Assembly: GCF_033958435.1 (NCBI RefSeq)
Contig: NC_134139.1
Location: forward strand, 207,993,501 to 208,057,500
DNA: 64,000 bases
Origin: Carettochelys insculpta
Lineage: Eukaryota > Chordata > Testudines > Carettochelyidae
Direction: 5' to 3'
A program made the position numbers and the translations under genes. This document shows, one piece after another, positions 1 to 12,526 of the stretch. The first letter of the stretch is position 1, and each line of letters begins with the position of its first letter. Below the pieces are notes generated by a model. That model searched no databases, was not told where the DNA came from, and worked only from the letters and a program-made list of their open reading frames with translations.

Positions 1-604
1 CCGATGTAAAAGGTTTGCTCACCCCCTATTTTAAAGAATAAAACTGGAGCCCTTCTCCCTGCAGAAAAGGAAGGCCCCTAAAATTACCGAGGAGATGTCA
101 TGTAACATCTCCAGCTCTCAGCACCTCACCCTGGCTGCTCTGAGCTGGCAAATCAGATTACTTAGCTGGCCTGTTTCCTCGCCTGGGAGAGGCAGAGAGA
201 TAAAAAGAATTGAATGTTCTATTAATGAAGAGCATGGGACATATGTCCTGATTAATTCTGCTGGAGCAGAGAGTGCTGTTCGTATGATAAACAGCCCTCA
301 CATCAAGGCTGTGCCGACGCTTTTAACTTTAATTCCCCTTTGTTCTCAAGTGCAAGCAGGTGCGGTGTGCGAGACCCTGGTGTTATTGCCGAGAAATCTG
401 GCAGGGAGAAAAATTGCCTCTTATGACAACAAAATGGAAGAAGACCAGGCATGGAAAAGCTGGTGCCAGAAAAACAGGCTAAAGGAGCCTCTTGCACCGG
501 TACCCTTGTTAATCTCTCAGCAGTTGGGGATTTTAGCTCATTAGGCAGAAAATCGATAAATCAAACTATCGGCCACTGGATGCACAGTCCTTTGGACTCT
601 CCAG
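1..604. other. Intergenic, no gene recognised
   Basis: I see no recognisable gene, exon with paired splice sites, or intact repeat here. The open frames have no family resemblance. The last bases grade into the CR1 copy that follows. Confidence 0.5.
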
Positions 605-1424
605 CGAAGACAAATTGGAAAAATGGGCTGAAGTAAACAGGATGAAGCTTGATAAACACAAATGCAAAGTGCTCCACTTAGGAACGAACAATTAGTTTCA
701 CACAAACAGAATGAGAAGTGACTGTCTAGGAAGGCGTATGGCAGAAGGGGATCTAGGGGTTATAGAGGACCACAAGTTAAATATGAGTCAACAGTGTGAT
801 GCTGTTGCAAAAAAAGCAAACACAAATCTAGGATGCATTAACAGGTGTGTTGTGACCAAGACACGAGAAGTCATTCTCCCGCTCTACTCTGCGCTGGTTA
901 GGCCTCAGCTGGAGTATTGTGTCCAGTTCTGGAAGTCGCATTTCAAGAAAGATGTGAAGAAATTGAAGAGGGTCCAGAAAAGATCAACAAGAATGATCAA
1001 AGGTCTAGAGAACATGCCTTACGAAGAAAGAATTGGGCTTGTTTAGTTTGGAAAAAAGAAGATTGAGGGGGGACATGATAGCGGTTTTCAGGTATCTAAA
1101 AGGGAGTCATAAGGAGGAGGGAGAAAACTTGTTCTTCTTGGCCTCTGAGGATAGAACAAGAGGCAATGGGCTTAAACTGAAGCAAGGGAGGTTTAGGTTG
1201 GACATTAGGAAAAAGTTCCTAACTGTCAGGGTGGTCAAACAGTGGACTAAATTGCCAAGGGAGGTTGTGGAATCTCCATCGCTGGAGATATTTAAGAACA
1301 GGTTAGATAGATGTCTATCAGGGATGGTTTAGACAGTACGTGGTCCTGCCATTGGGGCAGGGGGCTGGACGCAATGGCCTCTCGAGGTCCCTTCCAGTCC
1401 TAGCGTTCTATGATTCTGTGAAAT
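605..1424 (+). mobile_element. CR1 LINE, 3' fragment (C-terminal ORF2)
   Basis: Two overlapping frames (711-1046 and 1033-1332) encode the C-terminal part of a CR1 ORF2. Motifs include [28 protein letters not shown] and [21 protein letters not shown] frameshift near 1035 separates the two parts, so the copy is dead. The 3' end carries the usual CR1 terminus, GAGGTCCCTTCCAG followed by ATGATTCTGTGA. The copy is 5' truncated and lacks endonuclease and reverse transcriptase motifs. Confidence 0.93.
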
Positions 1425-2278
1425 CAGTGGGTCCACCCTGGCCCAGTCAGAAGCGCGAGAACCCAGGGAGCTTCATGCCAAAGCGTGGATCTCTACTAGA
1501 GGAGTAACTCCATTAGCTGGATGAATAGTAAGCTGTTACCTTGGATACAGTTCAGCTGCCCAAGTGGGATCAGGGGCGTATCTGCTCTTGTTTAACGGCC
1601 GTGTTCGTCCAGAGTATCTGGTATCCACGAGAATTTGTCTCAGTTAGTCTTTGGCTATCACTTTTGTCCTCACCTCCACATTCAGTCCCAGAGTACACCA
1701 TGTGCCGGCAGCAGTCGTAGGCTGTTATCCTGTTTCCAAGCATGAGCCACACACAGAGCGTTAATGCACGTATAAGCTGGAGGCTGAAGGCCCCATTAGA
1801 CCCCTGAGAGTTTCCAGGGAGTGCTAGATACCCGCATCACCTGGTGTCTGGGTTGCCTGGTAACCAGAATGGGGCATGGCCTTTGATGGAGGCCACAGGC
1901 TCTGGGCAGGGTGTTGACCACGTCCAGGCCTCCCTGGTTGTGTCTGTGTCTGGGTTAGCAGCAGGAGCCCCCTGCAGAGCTTGGGCACTGGCAGGACACG
2001 CAAGGCGCCGCAGGCGGGGAGCCTGCTGCAGGCTGGCTGGTGCTTTGACCTGCGACTGACTCTGAGGTCAAATCTTTCCGGGAAGAGCTGAGCAAGATGG
2101 TTCAGCCCACCAGCTCAGCGTGCGTCACACCTCCTCTCCTCCCTGAAAGCCGCGAGGCCGAGGCTGAGCTCTCCCTGCCTGGCGGTGAGGCTGTGGAACT
2201 CGAGGAGTACCTTCAGTCACTGTTGGCAGTAGTGGGTTGTTATCCTGGACAGCCCCCTGGCACAAACACTTTCATATA
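1425..2278. other. Intergenic, no gene recognised
   Basis: Unique-looking, moderately GC-rich sequence. Several frames of 60-70 codons are open, but none has family motifs or splice signals that would support an exon. Confidence 0.45.
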
Positions 2279-2499
2279 GAACATAAGAACATAAGAACAG
2301 CCATACTGGGTCAGACCAAAGGTCCATCCAGCCCAGCATCCCGTCTGCCGACGGTGGCCAATGCCAGGTGCCCCAGAGAAGGAGAACAGAAGACAATGAG
2401 CAAGTGATTTATCTCCTGCCATCCATCTCCTGCCCCTGTACTGAAGGCTGGGGCACCATACTTTACCCCTGGCTAATAGCCATTTATGGACCTAACCGT
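2279..2499 (-). mobile_element. CR1-type LINE, 3' terminal fragment (antisense)
   Basis: The stretch starting ACATAAGAACATAAGAACAG, then TACTGGGTCAGACCAAAGG, and ending near TAGCCATTTATGGACCTAAC matches the 3' end of the second CR1 subfamily seen at 14604-14850. It is 5' truncated and non-coding. Confidence 0.85.
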
Positions 2500-3551
2500 A
2501 GCTGCAGGCATCTGTGAATGCTGCCCATGTGCTCTACTGCCCAGGGACATGGGCTCCCGTGTCTGCACACAGTCCATGCACATGTCCGTGTCCATGCACA
2601 CGTCCTCGTGCGCAAGTAACCCCCAGGCCAGAAGGGCCCGTCAAGCCCTGTGAACCGTGCAGGGGGCAAACATCACTGCTTCCAAGCCAACGGTCACCAG
2701 GATGTGAAGAGGGGCACCGCAGACCCTACACCGCCCCTGCCAGTGCTGCAGGTCTCACGTCTCCGAGCCTCTGGAGTCACTGGGATTACCTCGGCCTGCT
2801 CAGCTCAGGGCAGGGGAGCAAAATTTGGCATCCGTGTGCAATCCAGGACACTCAGCACCCAGGCTGGCTGCTTCCCACCGGTGCCCATGGATCTCGGCCC
2901 CTGCTGCTCACGGGAGCCGTGCCTGCACTTTGAGCTCAGCAGAGCTTTAATTCGAGTGGCACGGTGCAGCCTGGCAGATCTAGAGAGCTCAGCTGAGCTC
3001 CTGGCTGGGGCGTGCTGCTCGGAAAGCACAATGCAGCCACTGCCTGCAATCTGCCCAGCCAGCCAGCCAAAGAGGGAGTGGGGAGACAGCCGTCCCCCCA
3101 GGTCATGTGGCCCCCCAGCTGTGTGACCCGGGAAGATGCCTTGCTCAGAGGGGAGGGGGCCCCCTCCCCTCACCGTGGGCTGTGACTTGTGTCCATGTCC
3201 GCAGTCCTGCAGACAAGGCCTGAGCAGCTCTGTGGCCTGGCTTCCTGGGACCAGGAGGGGGCTGTGAAATGGGTGGGAGGGGAGCTGGGTGCGTTTGGGG
3301 CCCTGTCGCAGGGTGGAGAGGAGGTTGGCTCCTCCACTGTGTGGACCGGAGGTGTGTTCGCTCTCGCGCAGTACAGGGGATGGGGCAGGCGTGGGACATG
3401 CCGGGCGTGTCGAACGAGGCTCAGGCTTGCTCCCCGAGGACGCAGCCGTGGTTGAGTGGGCAGAGAAGGAGGGTCAATCCCTGGCCCTTCACCGGTCCCT
3501 CCTTTACAAGCCCTGTGCTGGGAGCAGAGCCGTGTAAATTGCTGTCTAATA
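2500..3551. other. GC-rich intergenic sequence
   Basis: Many overlapping open frames on both strands come from the high GC content and lack of stop codons. I find no protein family, paired splice sites or RNA gene here. Confidence 0.45.
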
Positions 3552-4261
3552 GGCCACGTCTACACGTGAAGCCTACATCGAAGTAACCTATTTCGATGTG
3601 GCGACATCGAAATAGGCTATTTCGATGAATAACGTCTACATGTCCTCCAGGGCTGGCAACGTCGATGTTCAACATCAACGTTGCGCAGCACCACATCGAA
3701 ATAGGCGCTGCGAGGGAACGTCTACACGCCACAGTAGCACACATCGAAATAAGGGTGCCAGGCACAGCTGCAGACAGGGTCACGGGGCGGACTCAACAGC
3801 CAGCTGCTCCCTTAAAGGGCCCCTCCCAGACACACTTGCACTAAACACCACAAGATCCACAGAGCCGACAACGAGTTGCAGACCCTGTGCATGCAGCATG
3901 GATCCCCAGCTGCAGCAGCAGCAGCCAGAAGCCCTGGGCTAAGGGCTGCTGCCCACGGTGACCATAGAGCCCCGCACAGGCTGGAGAGAGAGCATCTCTC
4001 AACCCCGCAGCTGATGGCCGCCATGGAGGACCCAGCAATTTCGACGTTGCGGGACGCGGATCGTCTACACGGTCCCTACTTCGACGTTGAACGTCGAAGT
4101 AGGGCGCTATTCCCATCCCCTCATGAGGTTAGCGACTTCGACGTCTCGCCGCCTAACGTCGAAGTTAACTTCGAAATAGCGCCCGGCGCGTGTAGCCGCG
4201 ACGGGCGCTATTTCGAAGTTGGTGCCGCTACTTCGAAGTAGCGTGCACGTGTAGACGCAGC
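3552..4261 (-). mobile_element. Harbinger-like MITE, 710 bp, copy A
   Basis: The termini are inverted repeats: GGCCACGTCTACACGTG at the left and CGTGTAGACGCAGC at the right. Subterminal DNA is built of short TCGA-centred palindromes such as CATCGAAATAG/CTATTTCGATG and ACTTCGAAGT. The interior holds a CAG-rich stretch (about 3910-3940) and non-coding DNA with no transposase. Length matches copy B at 14854-15563, which lies in the opposite orientation. The right flank is TTA; the left flank (ATA) appears mutated. Classification rests on the TIR plus the TTA duplication of copy B. Confidence 0.85.
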
Positions 4262-4727
4262 TTATGAGAGCTAGGGTGCCAGAGGTGAGTCCTCATGCTG
4301 CAGAGCCTGAGTGAGCATCCAGGGCCAGGGAGGATTTCCCCCTTGCTCCCCAGGGCACAGCAGGGCTAAGATCACCAGCACTAGGCCATGGGGCTCCCTC
4401 TGCCCCCTTTGGTTGAAACCAGCTGGGGATGGGGGCCTTGGAAAGACAGCTGGCGTGTGCCGACCCAGCGAGGGCTACGTCCCATGCTGAAGCTCCAAGC
4501 CACGGCTTCTTTGATCCTGACACCGGGGCCGGCCGGGGGCGCATGCGCCAGCCGGGATGATATTGTTTTAGTCAACAGCTATCTAAATCCCTGGCTAATC
4601 TGAGCAGGATCAAGCTGCAGCTGCCGGCTCCGCAGCAGCCACAGGGCTGATGGCTGACGCACAGGGAGCTTGTTTGTGTCTCCATTGTCTGCCTCATGCC
4701 TCCTCCCCTTCTCCACACACTGGACTG

Positions 4728-4865
4728 GTGGGCCCTCTAATTTTGTCCCTCCATGCAGAGAATAAATTTTGTTATGTGCACCAAGGGGTGTGCAGATGTC
4801 CACCACCAACAGAAACACAGGCAGCCGGCTGGGGGTGCTCAGCTCGGTGGCACCTGACTCTGCCC
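4728..4865 (+). mobile_element. Short hAT-like MITE, copy 1
   Basis: Shares the block AGAATAAATTTTGTTATGTG followed by CACCAAGG with copies at 33795, 50380 and 63140. The left end, GGGCCCTCTAA, is a degenerate form of the TIR GTGTTCCCTCTAAG seen better in the 33.8 kb copy. The right part is diverged. Non-coding. Confidence 0.55.
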
Positions 4866-6384
4866 TGAGCGCCACTCGAGCACTCACCTTCAGGAACACA
4901 GCCCAGGACTCCTTCCTGCCCCTTGCTGTGTCCTGGCCAGGGCAGTTTGTCATGGGAGCTGCTGGGAAGGGCCAGCCGGTGCCAGGGCAGCTGCTGAGTG
5001 GGGCTCGCTGGCTGGGGCAGCGTAGAACAGGGCTCCGAGCGAAGCCGGCCGGGTCTCCCTCCCGGGCTGCTGCTTTGCCTCCAGAAGAGGTGGGGCGCTG
5101 GCTGCCGACGGGGAAGCTCTCCTCCGTCCAGGCTGGCACCTCTGGCACTCCCAGCCCCGTAGCCAGCCCAGGGCTGAGCAGAACCAGGGTCGTGGGCTGC
5201 TCTTTGGTCCCAGGTGGGTCTGAAGGGAGAAAGTCCCTGCAGCTTCCTTCCTGCCATAGGCTCTGTGCCCTGGAGCAGCGCCCCAGCAACCTGCCAGGCC
5301 AGCCTGTGACACACAGGGCAGGACATCTCTCCCCACCCAGGTCTGCCAACCTCGGCAGCCTCAAGCCATGGCCCCGGGCCAGGTTCCCTCTTCTCCTCTC
5401 CCACAGCTACCGCCTGCTGCCCCCCAGCCCGGCTTTTCGCTCCTGGGACAAGACCCTTTTGCCCCACACGCCTGCCCCATAACTGCACAAACCAGCCCTA
5501 TAACCCCAGCCCCCCCCAGCCCCTCTCACCACACACACACCAGCTCCATAACCCCCCCCACAGCCTCTCTCCCCTGGCTTCTTGCAGGACGTTGTCAGGG
5601 CTAGCTCTGACTGAGATGCAGAGGTCTAGCAGCGTTGCAGCAGGTATCTGCATGCGTTGTTTCCCGACCCGGGTGCTTCCAACAGTCAGCTTGCAAGAGA
5701 GAACAGTGATTGTGACGAAGCGAGTAAGAAATGGAATCCACCAGCCTCCCTGTTTCGACCTGTCCCTTCTTGGCAGATACTTTCCAAAGCCAATAATAAC
5801 AGCTTGTCTTCGAGAGGGTGGAATCTTTTGTCCGCTTAACTTGGGTCACCAACCAGTGGCTTTTGTCCTTTTTAACACGCCCCCAGCTACTCCGTTTGGT
5901 GCGGATGGATCTTTCCTGTTGGGCAGGATGTCATTCTTCATCCGAGCATACGTCTCTGGCTCCTGATGTACCCAGTCTCACCATGATGCTCACCATGCAA
6001 CCGGGCCTATCTTACCCTTCAATACAGGGCACAGGACAGATGTTGTAGGTGAGCTGTATGCAGGCAGCCTCTGACAAGCACTCAGTGGTCTAAACACTAA
6101 TACCTTCTTGTTTGCCTGCCCCCTGTTTTAATACACCCGTGAGTCAGAATCCAGCTTCGTACCAGCCACTGAGATTGTGACATGGGCTGGTGCCTGCTCT
6201 GCCCGGGTCACAGCTCCTGGCAGAAATGTTAAGGTAAGTAATAGCACTGATGACGCCAGAGACTTGACCGTTGTCACTTTCACCACTCCCTGCTGCTTCC
6301 CCTTTGAACTTCCTGGCAGCAGCTTGGACAAGATCTCCCATCTTCCTGCCCCCAGAGCACATCCCTCAGCTCAAGAGAAATCTG
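4866..6384. other. GC-rich intergenic sequence, no gene recognised
   Basis: Long frames on both strands at 4769-5488 mirror one another, as expected for stop-poor GC-rich DNA, and have no family motifs. A C-rich low-complexity stretch with CAC repeats lies at about 5500-5570. Confidence 0.45.
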
Positions 6385-7185
6385 TAGGAACAGGAACTTC
6401 AAAAAGATCTCAGCAAACTGAGTGATTGGGCAGCAAAATGGCAAATGAAATTCAATGTGGGTAAGTGTAAGGTAATGCACATTGGGAAAAATAACCCCAA
6501 TTATACACACAATATGATGAGGGTAAATTTAGCTACAACAGATCAGGAAAGGGATCTTGGAATTATAGTGGATAGTTCTCTGAAAACATCCATGCAGTGT
6601 GCAGCGGCAGTCAGTAAAGCAAATAGGATGCTAGGAATTATTAAAAAAGGGGTAGAAAATAAGACCAAGAATATCTTACTTCCCCTATATAAAACTATGG
6701 TACGCCCACATCTTGAGTACTGTGTGCAGAAGTGGTCCCCTCACCTCAAAAAAGATATATTGGCATTAGAAAAGGTTCAGAAAAGGGCAACTAAAATGAT
6801 GAAGGGTTTGGAAGGGGTTCCATATGCGGAGAGGCTAGAGAGACTGGGACTTTTCAGTCTAGAAAAGAGGAGACTGAGGGGCGATATGATAGAGGTGTAT
6901 AAAATCATGAATGGTGTGGAGAAAGTGAACACAGAAAAGTTATTTACTTGTTCCCATAATATAAGAACTAGAGGACACCAAATGAAATTAATGGGTAGTA
7001 GGTTCAAAACTAATAAACGAAAATTTTTCTTCACACAGCGCACAGTCAACCTGTGGAACTCCTTACCAGAGGATGCTGTGAAGGCCAGGGCTCTAACAGA
7101 GTTTAAAAAGAGCTCAATAAATGTTTGGAGGTTAGGTCCATAGATGGCTATTAGCAAGGGGTAAGGTATGGTGACTAGCCTTTTG
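6385..7185 (+). mobile_element. CR1 LINE (second subfamily), 3' part with open ORF2 end
   Basis: One uninterrupted frame, 6445-7143 (232 codons), encodes the C-terminal region of a CR1-type ORF2. Motifs include [31 protein letters not shown] and [20 protein letters not shown]. The frame is open with no stop or shift, so this copy is younger than the first-subfamily copy at 605. The 3' end is cut off near 7185. At 7093-7096 it shows the unoccupied site (CTCTAAC) into which a MITE inserted in the sister copy at 14604-16185. Confidence 0.93.
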
Positions 7186-8338
7186 TCGAAGGCGGCTATA
7201 AATAAACACCAACCTGGGGTTACTGGAAAGCAGCAAAGCAGGTGGTACAACTGCATACACATTCCTGGAGCTAGCCAGGCAGTTGACCTTTCCGCTTCAC
7301 TCATTCCTGTCCAGCCCACCAGTTTCCTGCAAGCCACCATCCCCGTGGGAGCTCTGAGCTCGGCTCCTGCTCAGCCAGCAAGCAGGAGCTTCAGTGCCTG
7401 TGATCACATCAGCCCCTAGCTGCTGGGGTCAAAGAATGCATCTCCTAGCACCAAGCCGGTCTTGCTTATGGGTCTCCCACCCAGCCATTGTCCCTGCACA
7501 AGAGGTAGCGCTGAGCGCACCAAGAAACCAAGCACCCTGCTCTGCCTGTACACAGCAGCGCGTGGGTTCCTGCATCCTCTCTTTACATGTTTCCTAAACA
7601 GAGCCACGCTGCCGCGGCTGGGTTATAATAACCAGCACTTACGCAGCGACTGCCACATTCAAAGCACTTTGCAAAGATCAACATGAACCTCCTCCCTTCC
7701 TGGGAGTCTGTTAATTAATTAGCAGGCAAATATTCTCACTCGGGGAAAGTCCACTGCTAACCTGAGAAAAGACATATTTCCCTATGGCCAGCGCTCTGCA
7801 CTGCATTGTCTGTAGTAATACCATGTGTGGGAGCTGGAATAAATGGAGGGATATACGGTTAATGCTCAACTAAATTAAATCTGCTCTATTGTGTTTCCTA
7901 TGCCCTGTACTGCAGATCCCACGTCAGACCCTGAGGAAGGCACCAGAAACTGAGATTCATCTCTTGGCTCTGCCACTGACAGTGTGTGTGAGACATAGGG
8001 TAAGGTCAGGCCTGGCTCCCCCTATGTAAAACAGGGGTGCAAGTACTGACCTTCCTCAGAGATGGGCTCCCAAGGTCAGTTCCTTTGTGACACACTTAGA
8101 TGAGGTGGTGGCAGAGAGATTCATGCCCAAGTGCCGGCGGGGTCTGTGCTTCTGGGTCTCGTGCCTGCTCACACAACAGCTGTGAAACCGCAGCCTTGAC
8201 CCTTTCCCTCCCTCCCCCCCCCAGAGAAGCAGGTTTTAATCAAGCCTGAGCTAATGAAATCCCCCTTTGCAAACACATCGCTTGCTCCATCTGGCACAGA
8301 GCAAACCCCCACCACTTTGCCTATCAAACCTCCCCTCC

Positions 8339-8341
<3 letters not shown>
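7186..8341. other. Intergenic, possible old MIR-like SINE near 7930-8070
   Basis: No gene seen. The words CTTGGCTCTGCCACTGAC and TATGTAAAACAGGGGTGCAA at 7960-8045 resemble the core and tail of a MIR-type SINE on the plus strand. The rest is unassigned. Confidence 0.4.

Positions 8342-8416
<75 letters not shown>
8342..8416 (+). repeat. (TC)n(AC)n microsatellite
   Basis: A pure TC run of about 30 bp passes directly into an AC run of about 43 bp with a single G interruption near the end. Open frames through it (Ser/Leu then Thr/His runs) are artefacts. Confidence 0.98.
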
Positions 8417-8417
<1 letters not shown>

Positions 8418-11400
8418 GGATCACAGAGGGACCAGGGCTGATCTTATCTTCCTGTTATTTTCCACTGGTTATAAATCTCTAAACCCTCTCCTCCGAGTGT
8501 TTGTCTTTCTGTCTCGAGTGAGGGATTATGAAAAATGAGCCGGCGCTCAGTGTCACCAAAGAAGGAGAAATCAATGAGGCTACAGGGCCAGGGAGCAGCC
8601 GCGAGCTGCAGGGTTGGGGGAATGAGAGAGGACACGGTGCATTTTGATTGTTTTTTATGTCATTTTCCCTTTCTTTTAGTCCACGCGCTGGAACGTGACT
8701 GCCGCCGGGGGCGGCCGCCACAGCTCCATGCCTCAAGGGAGGCGCAGGGTCAGCAGCCGGGCGTTAGAGCTCTCCAGGGGACAGTCCAGCCGGGGAAAGG
8801 GGAACAGGCTTGTGCGGTTTGCCTAGAACACACACACCCCATCGACAAAGGGTTTGGCCCACTTGGACAGGGTTAGATGGGTTCTGTTGCCTCCCTGAGG
8901 CAAGAGCCCTGGCTATGAAGGAGTCGGGGAGCAGGTCTAGGGAGAGAGGATCTAGGGTTCGGGCTGAGTTGGCCCAAGGGAGGAATCCCACAGCCGGGGG
9001 AAAGAGCTTCAGCTGCACTTTACGTGGTTGCAGGTTTCTTGGTGAATAAAACCAAACCCAAAGAACTGAACACGAAGCTGGGCCCTGCCTAGTGCCTGGC
9101 TACAGAGCAAACTGGGAAAGGCCACATCGCTCCCATGTGATTTTGCGGTGCTGCCCAGAGCTCCAGGGCTTCCCCCTCTGCATGGGGGCTGGCCCGCACC
9201 ACCCACAACCACGTAGGCTCGTTTGCTGGACGTGCAGCTGGATCCCTGGCGCGGGGTCCATTTGGAGCAGCTCAGGGTGACAGCCGGAGCTCCCAGCCCG
9301 TTGGGAGCGGCAGGGCATTTCGGCCAGGCTGTGCAGTGTGGCCATTTCACCCGCGGGTCCCCAGAGCTGGGACCGTAATTTCTTGTGAGTTGCGTACAGC
9401 GCTGAGCACTTTCAAGTGAGAGGTGATTGGACAGGCAAGCGGGGACGCGCTGGTTCCGCTCGGTGCGTGCAGGCCCATGGGGTTACGTCAGGTCGGTACT
9501 ACTGCACCGCTAGGGGCTGGGTCGAGGCAAACCTGGGACGTTCGAGAGAATGCCGAGGAAAAGCAGGGCGCTGCATTGGGGAGCAGGGAGGGGGCATGCT
9601 TCCCTCTCAGCTGATGCCCCAGTAGCTGGCAAGGTGGTGTTGGAGGCAAGACAGGAAAGCAAAACTCTCTGCAGGCATTGAAGAGCCCTCATAGGGTTGA
9701 AAGTTGCATTGCAGTGGTGGCTACAGGGCCATGTACATGCCCCCGATCTCTAGGCCCCACTGGGCTAGGTGCTATACAATGCCACGTGGGACTTTTCCCT
9801 GCGGTCTGACTTGAGTCTGCTGTGGCCTTTGCACTCTGCCTATCTGTCTGTGCCCCTTAGCTGGCATTACTGTATGCGGGTAAACAGCTGCCGTGTTCCA
9901 CCCCCGAGGTGGCTGCATTTCAGTGGCAGGCGAAAGGGGCCATGTAAGTGAGCAAAGGCCTCTGGGTAATTACAGTCCACCTCCCTCCTTGTCCAGAGGG
10001 GCTGGATCCTGATGGCCAAAGCGCAGTGTGCAGGGAGGGACAGTGTGTCTCCTCAGTGGGCCGGAACACACCTGCCTCCCTCGCAACCTGCAGCCCTGCC
10101 CCGGCCATGGCTCCCTTCCCCGCTGATGGAAGCCAAGGAATGAAAATAACCTTGGCAAAGGCCTTTTGAGTGTTTTTCCATGGTTTCCCCCCAGCCTCCT
10201 GCAGGTCACGGCCCAGAGAGGCTGACGTGGGATGGAAAAACAATTTATCTCCGGGCTGGCGTGGCAGGGGGCCAGTGGGAGTGTGAGGCAGCAGCGTAAT
10301 TCCAGGGGGTTAGCTGCTTGCCTGGAGAGATCCGCACCAGGTGCGAGCATGGCCTTCCCAGGCCCCAGCTCTTGACATATGCCACATCCCGGCCGGCGCG
10401 CCGGGGGGTCCTGCTGGGAGCCAGGGGATGAGACTGAGCAGAGGAGAAAACTACAGGGAACAGCGGCTAAAGGTTCTGGGCAGTGAGATCTGCTGGGGAG
10501 CAGGGAGCTGAGCCCACGGAAGGGGTGACCCTGCCCACCAAGGGAAATGGGCTGCAGAGGGTGACCTGCCCCCCCAAAGGAACAGCTGCAGGGGTGACGA
10601 GGTAACTCTGGGGGGGGCTGTCAGTGGGGAGCTACTCTCCCTTCTGCCCAGGGGACACAGTGGTCCCCCGGATCTGAGCAGGGTAGAGAAGCGAACCCTG
10701 GGCTCCCTGGGGAGCGGCACTGGCCTCCAGCAGGGGGCGCTCTTCCCCCCGCCCACACCTGCATGGAGCCAGCCCCCAGGGACAGACCAGCCAGTCTGTG
10801 GCCCTCTAATGCCGGCAGCTCTCTGCAGCAGCCCTTCTCCACTGCCGGACCCATACGTAGGTGTGTTGGGGGGCAGCACGGCCCCCAGGGGAGCTGGGGT
10901 TGTCTTTGCTGCCCCAGGCCTTCGGGGGTCCTGCAGCAGGCTCCATGTGCCACACTCATCGACCCCTTTGAGCGATTGGCCCCTCGGCACCCCAGTGCCC
11001 CAGCTCCCCTCCCTGGACACCATCCCAAGCTCCAGGGCTTGTGGGCTGGCACCCGACCGAGCACAGGGGCAGCGTGGAATCACGCCAGTGGCGATGCCCC
11101 TGGGCGGGACGGCCACAGCCCTTGGGGACACCGGCGGTGAACACGGAGCAGCTTAGCAATGGGCACCCCCCGCGAGCACCATGCCTGCCTCCCCTCGAAC
11201 GTGGGCTCCGGGTCGGCAGCTCCACGGCCCAGGCCCGAGCTAGCTCGGCGCCCCCCAAGCGCCGGCGCACGCCTGGGGCAGGTGGCTCTGAGCCAGGCAG
11301 CAGGGGACAGGTCTGCTCCTCTGGCCCCATGCCACTTGCTACGGTCACGACTCAGTGCCGGAGGTCGGGGCTGAGGTTCCTGGAGGCCGGGCCGCGCCTG

Positions 11401-11847
11401 TGAACCGACCTCGCCCAGGCAGGATGGACCAGCACAACCCCACCCCAGCCTCTGCCGCCATGGGCCAGGCCCATTCCTCCGACCGGCCTTCGCTGCCTGG
11501 AGCCCAGCCCAGGGTGCACAGTTCTAAGGAACTCCAACAAAGCCCCCAGGCACCCTCAGGGCTCCCCCACCAGGGGGAAAGAGACTGACCCTCACCCCAG
11601 CCGCTGTCAGTCGTAAGACCTGACCCAGACAGAAATAACTAGAGCCGGCCACCCACGGTCCACCCCTCACCCCAGCAGATACCTCACAGCTGCCGGACTT
11701 GCACAGGCTGGCCTAGCTGCTTGTCAGAGATCACCCAGCCGGGTCAGAGCCGGGGAGTCCCTGCCCATGTGGAACAAGGCGCAGACGCCCCCACCCAGCA
11801 AAGATGCAGCCCCAACAGTTATTGTTTTAAAAACCTCATGTTTGCTA
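8417..11847. other. GC-rich intergenic block, no gene recognised
   Basis: Contains long overlapping open frames on both strands, especially 10451-11590. None has recognisable domains, and no consistent exon chain could be built. A short stretch near 9745-9780 (GGCCCCACTGGGCTAGGTGC) looks like an old dispersed repeat also seen at about 42460. Confidence 0.45.
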
Positions 11848-12526
11848 AGCCCCACACCAAAATGCAAGTCTACAGAGCCTGCATCCTCGGCACCCTCCTT
11901 TATGGCAGCGAGACTTGGACCCTGTATGCCCTCCAGGAAAAGAGGCTGAACATCTTCCACTTGCGCTGCCTCAGGCACATCCTTGGAATATCATGGAAGG
12001 ACAGAGTGACCAACACAGCCGTCCTCGAGCAAGCTGGAATCCCAACCATGCACACCCTCCTCAGGCAGCGTCGGCTCCGCTGGCTTGGCCACGTCCACAG
12101 GATGAATGATGGAAGGATTCCAAAAGACATCCTGTATGGTGAGCTAGCCTCTGGCAAAAGACCTCCCAGATGCCCCCAGCTGCGCTACAAAGATGTCTGC
12201 AAGAGAGACCTCAGAGAGGTAGACGTTTAACTGGACAACTGGGAAGAACTAGCAGACGACCGCAGCAGATGGAGGCAGGGGTTACACAAGGGCCTTCAGG
12301 AGGGCGAGATGAGGATCAGACAGCTAGCAGAGGAGAAGTGAGCGCACAGAAAGCACACTAAGGACTTGCCAGACACCCACCACATCTGCAAGAGATGCAG
12401 CAAGGACTGTCACTCTCATGTGGGTCTTCATAGTCACAGTAGACGCTGTAAATGAAGTCCTCAATTGAAACTTTAAAGGGCGCGATCCATAGTCTATGCA
12501 GACTGAAGGATGCCTACTACTATTAC
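11848..12526 (+). mobile_element. RTE/BovB-like LINE, 3' fragment
   Basis: The frame ending at 12230 encodes the C-terminal tail of a non-LTR retrotransposon. Motifs are YRACILGTLLYGSETWTL, RLNIFHLRCLRHILGISWKD, LRWLGHVHRM and ILYGELASGKRP. A stop at the DVCKRDLREVDV position truncates it relative to the copy at 19562-24800. The 3' end is GCAGACTGAAGGATGCCTAC, then a TACTACTATTACTAT run. The proteins of this family are often mislabelled craniofacial development protein 2-like; the clade assignment is mine from memory. Confidence 0.85.

Noticed and set aside
4579..5488. Frames of 237-261 codons on opposite strands
   Set aside because: They mirror one another in stop-poor DNA and have no recognisable domain.
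8254..8538. Frame with Ser/Leu and Thr/His runs
   Set aside because: It is a translation of the TC/AC microsatellite.
8528..8650. Short 39-codon ORF starting at an ATG
   Set aside because: No resemblance to any protein and no splice context; could equally be conserved non-coding DNA, but I cannot show that.
10451..11590. Several 110-226 codon frames on both strands
   Set aside because: All phases are open because of GC content; no family motifs, no consistent splice chain.
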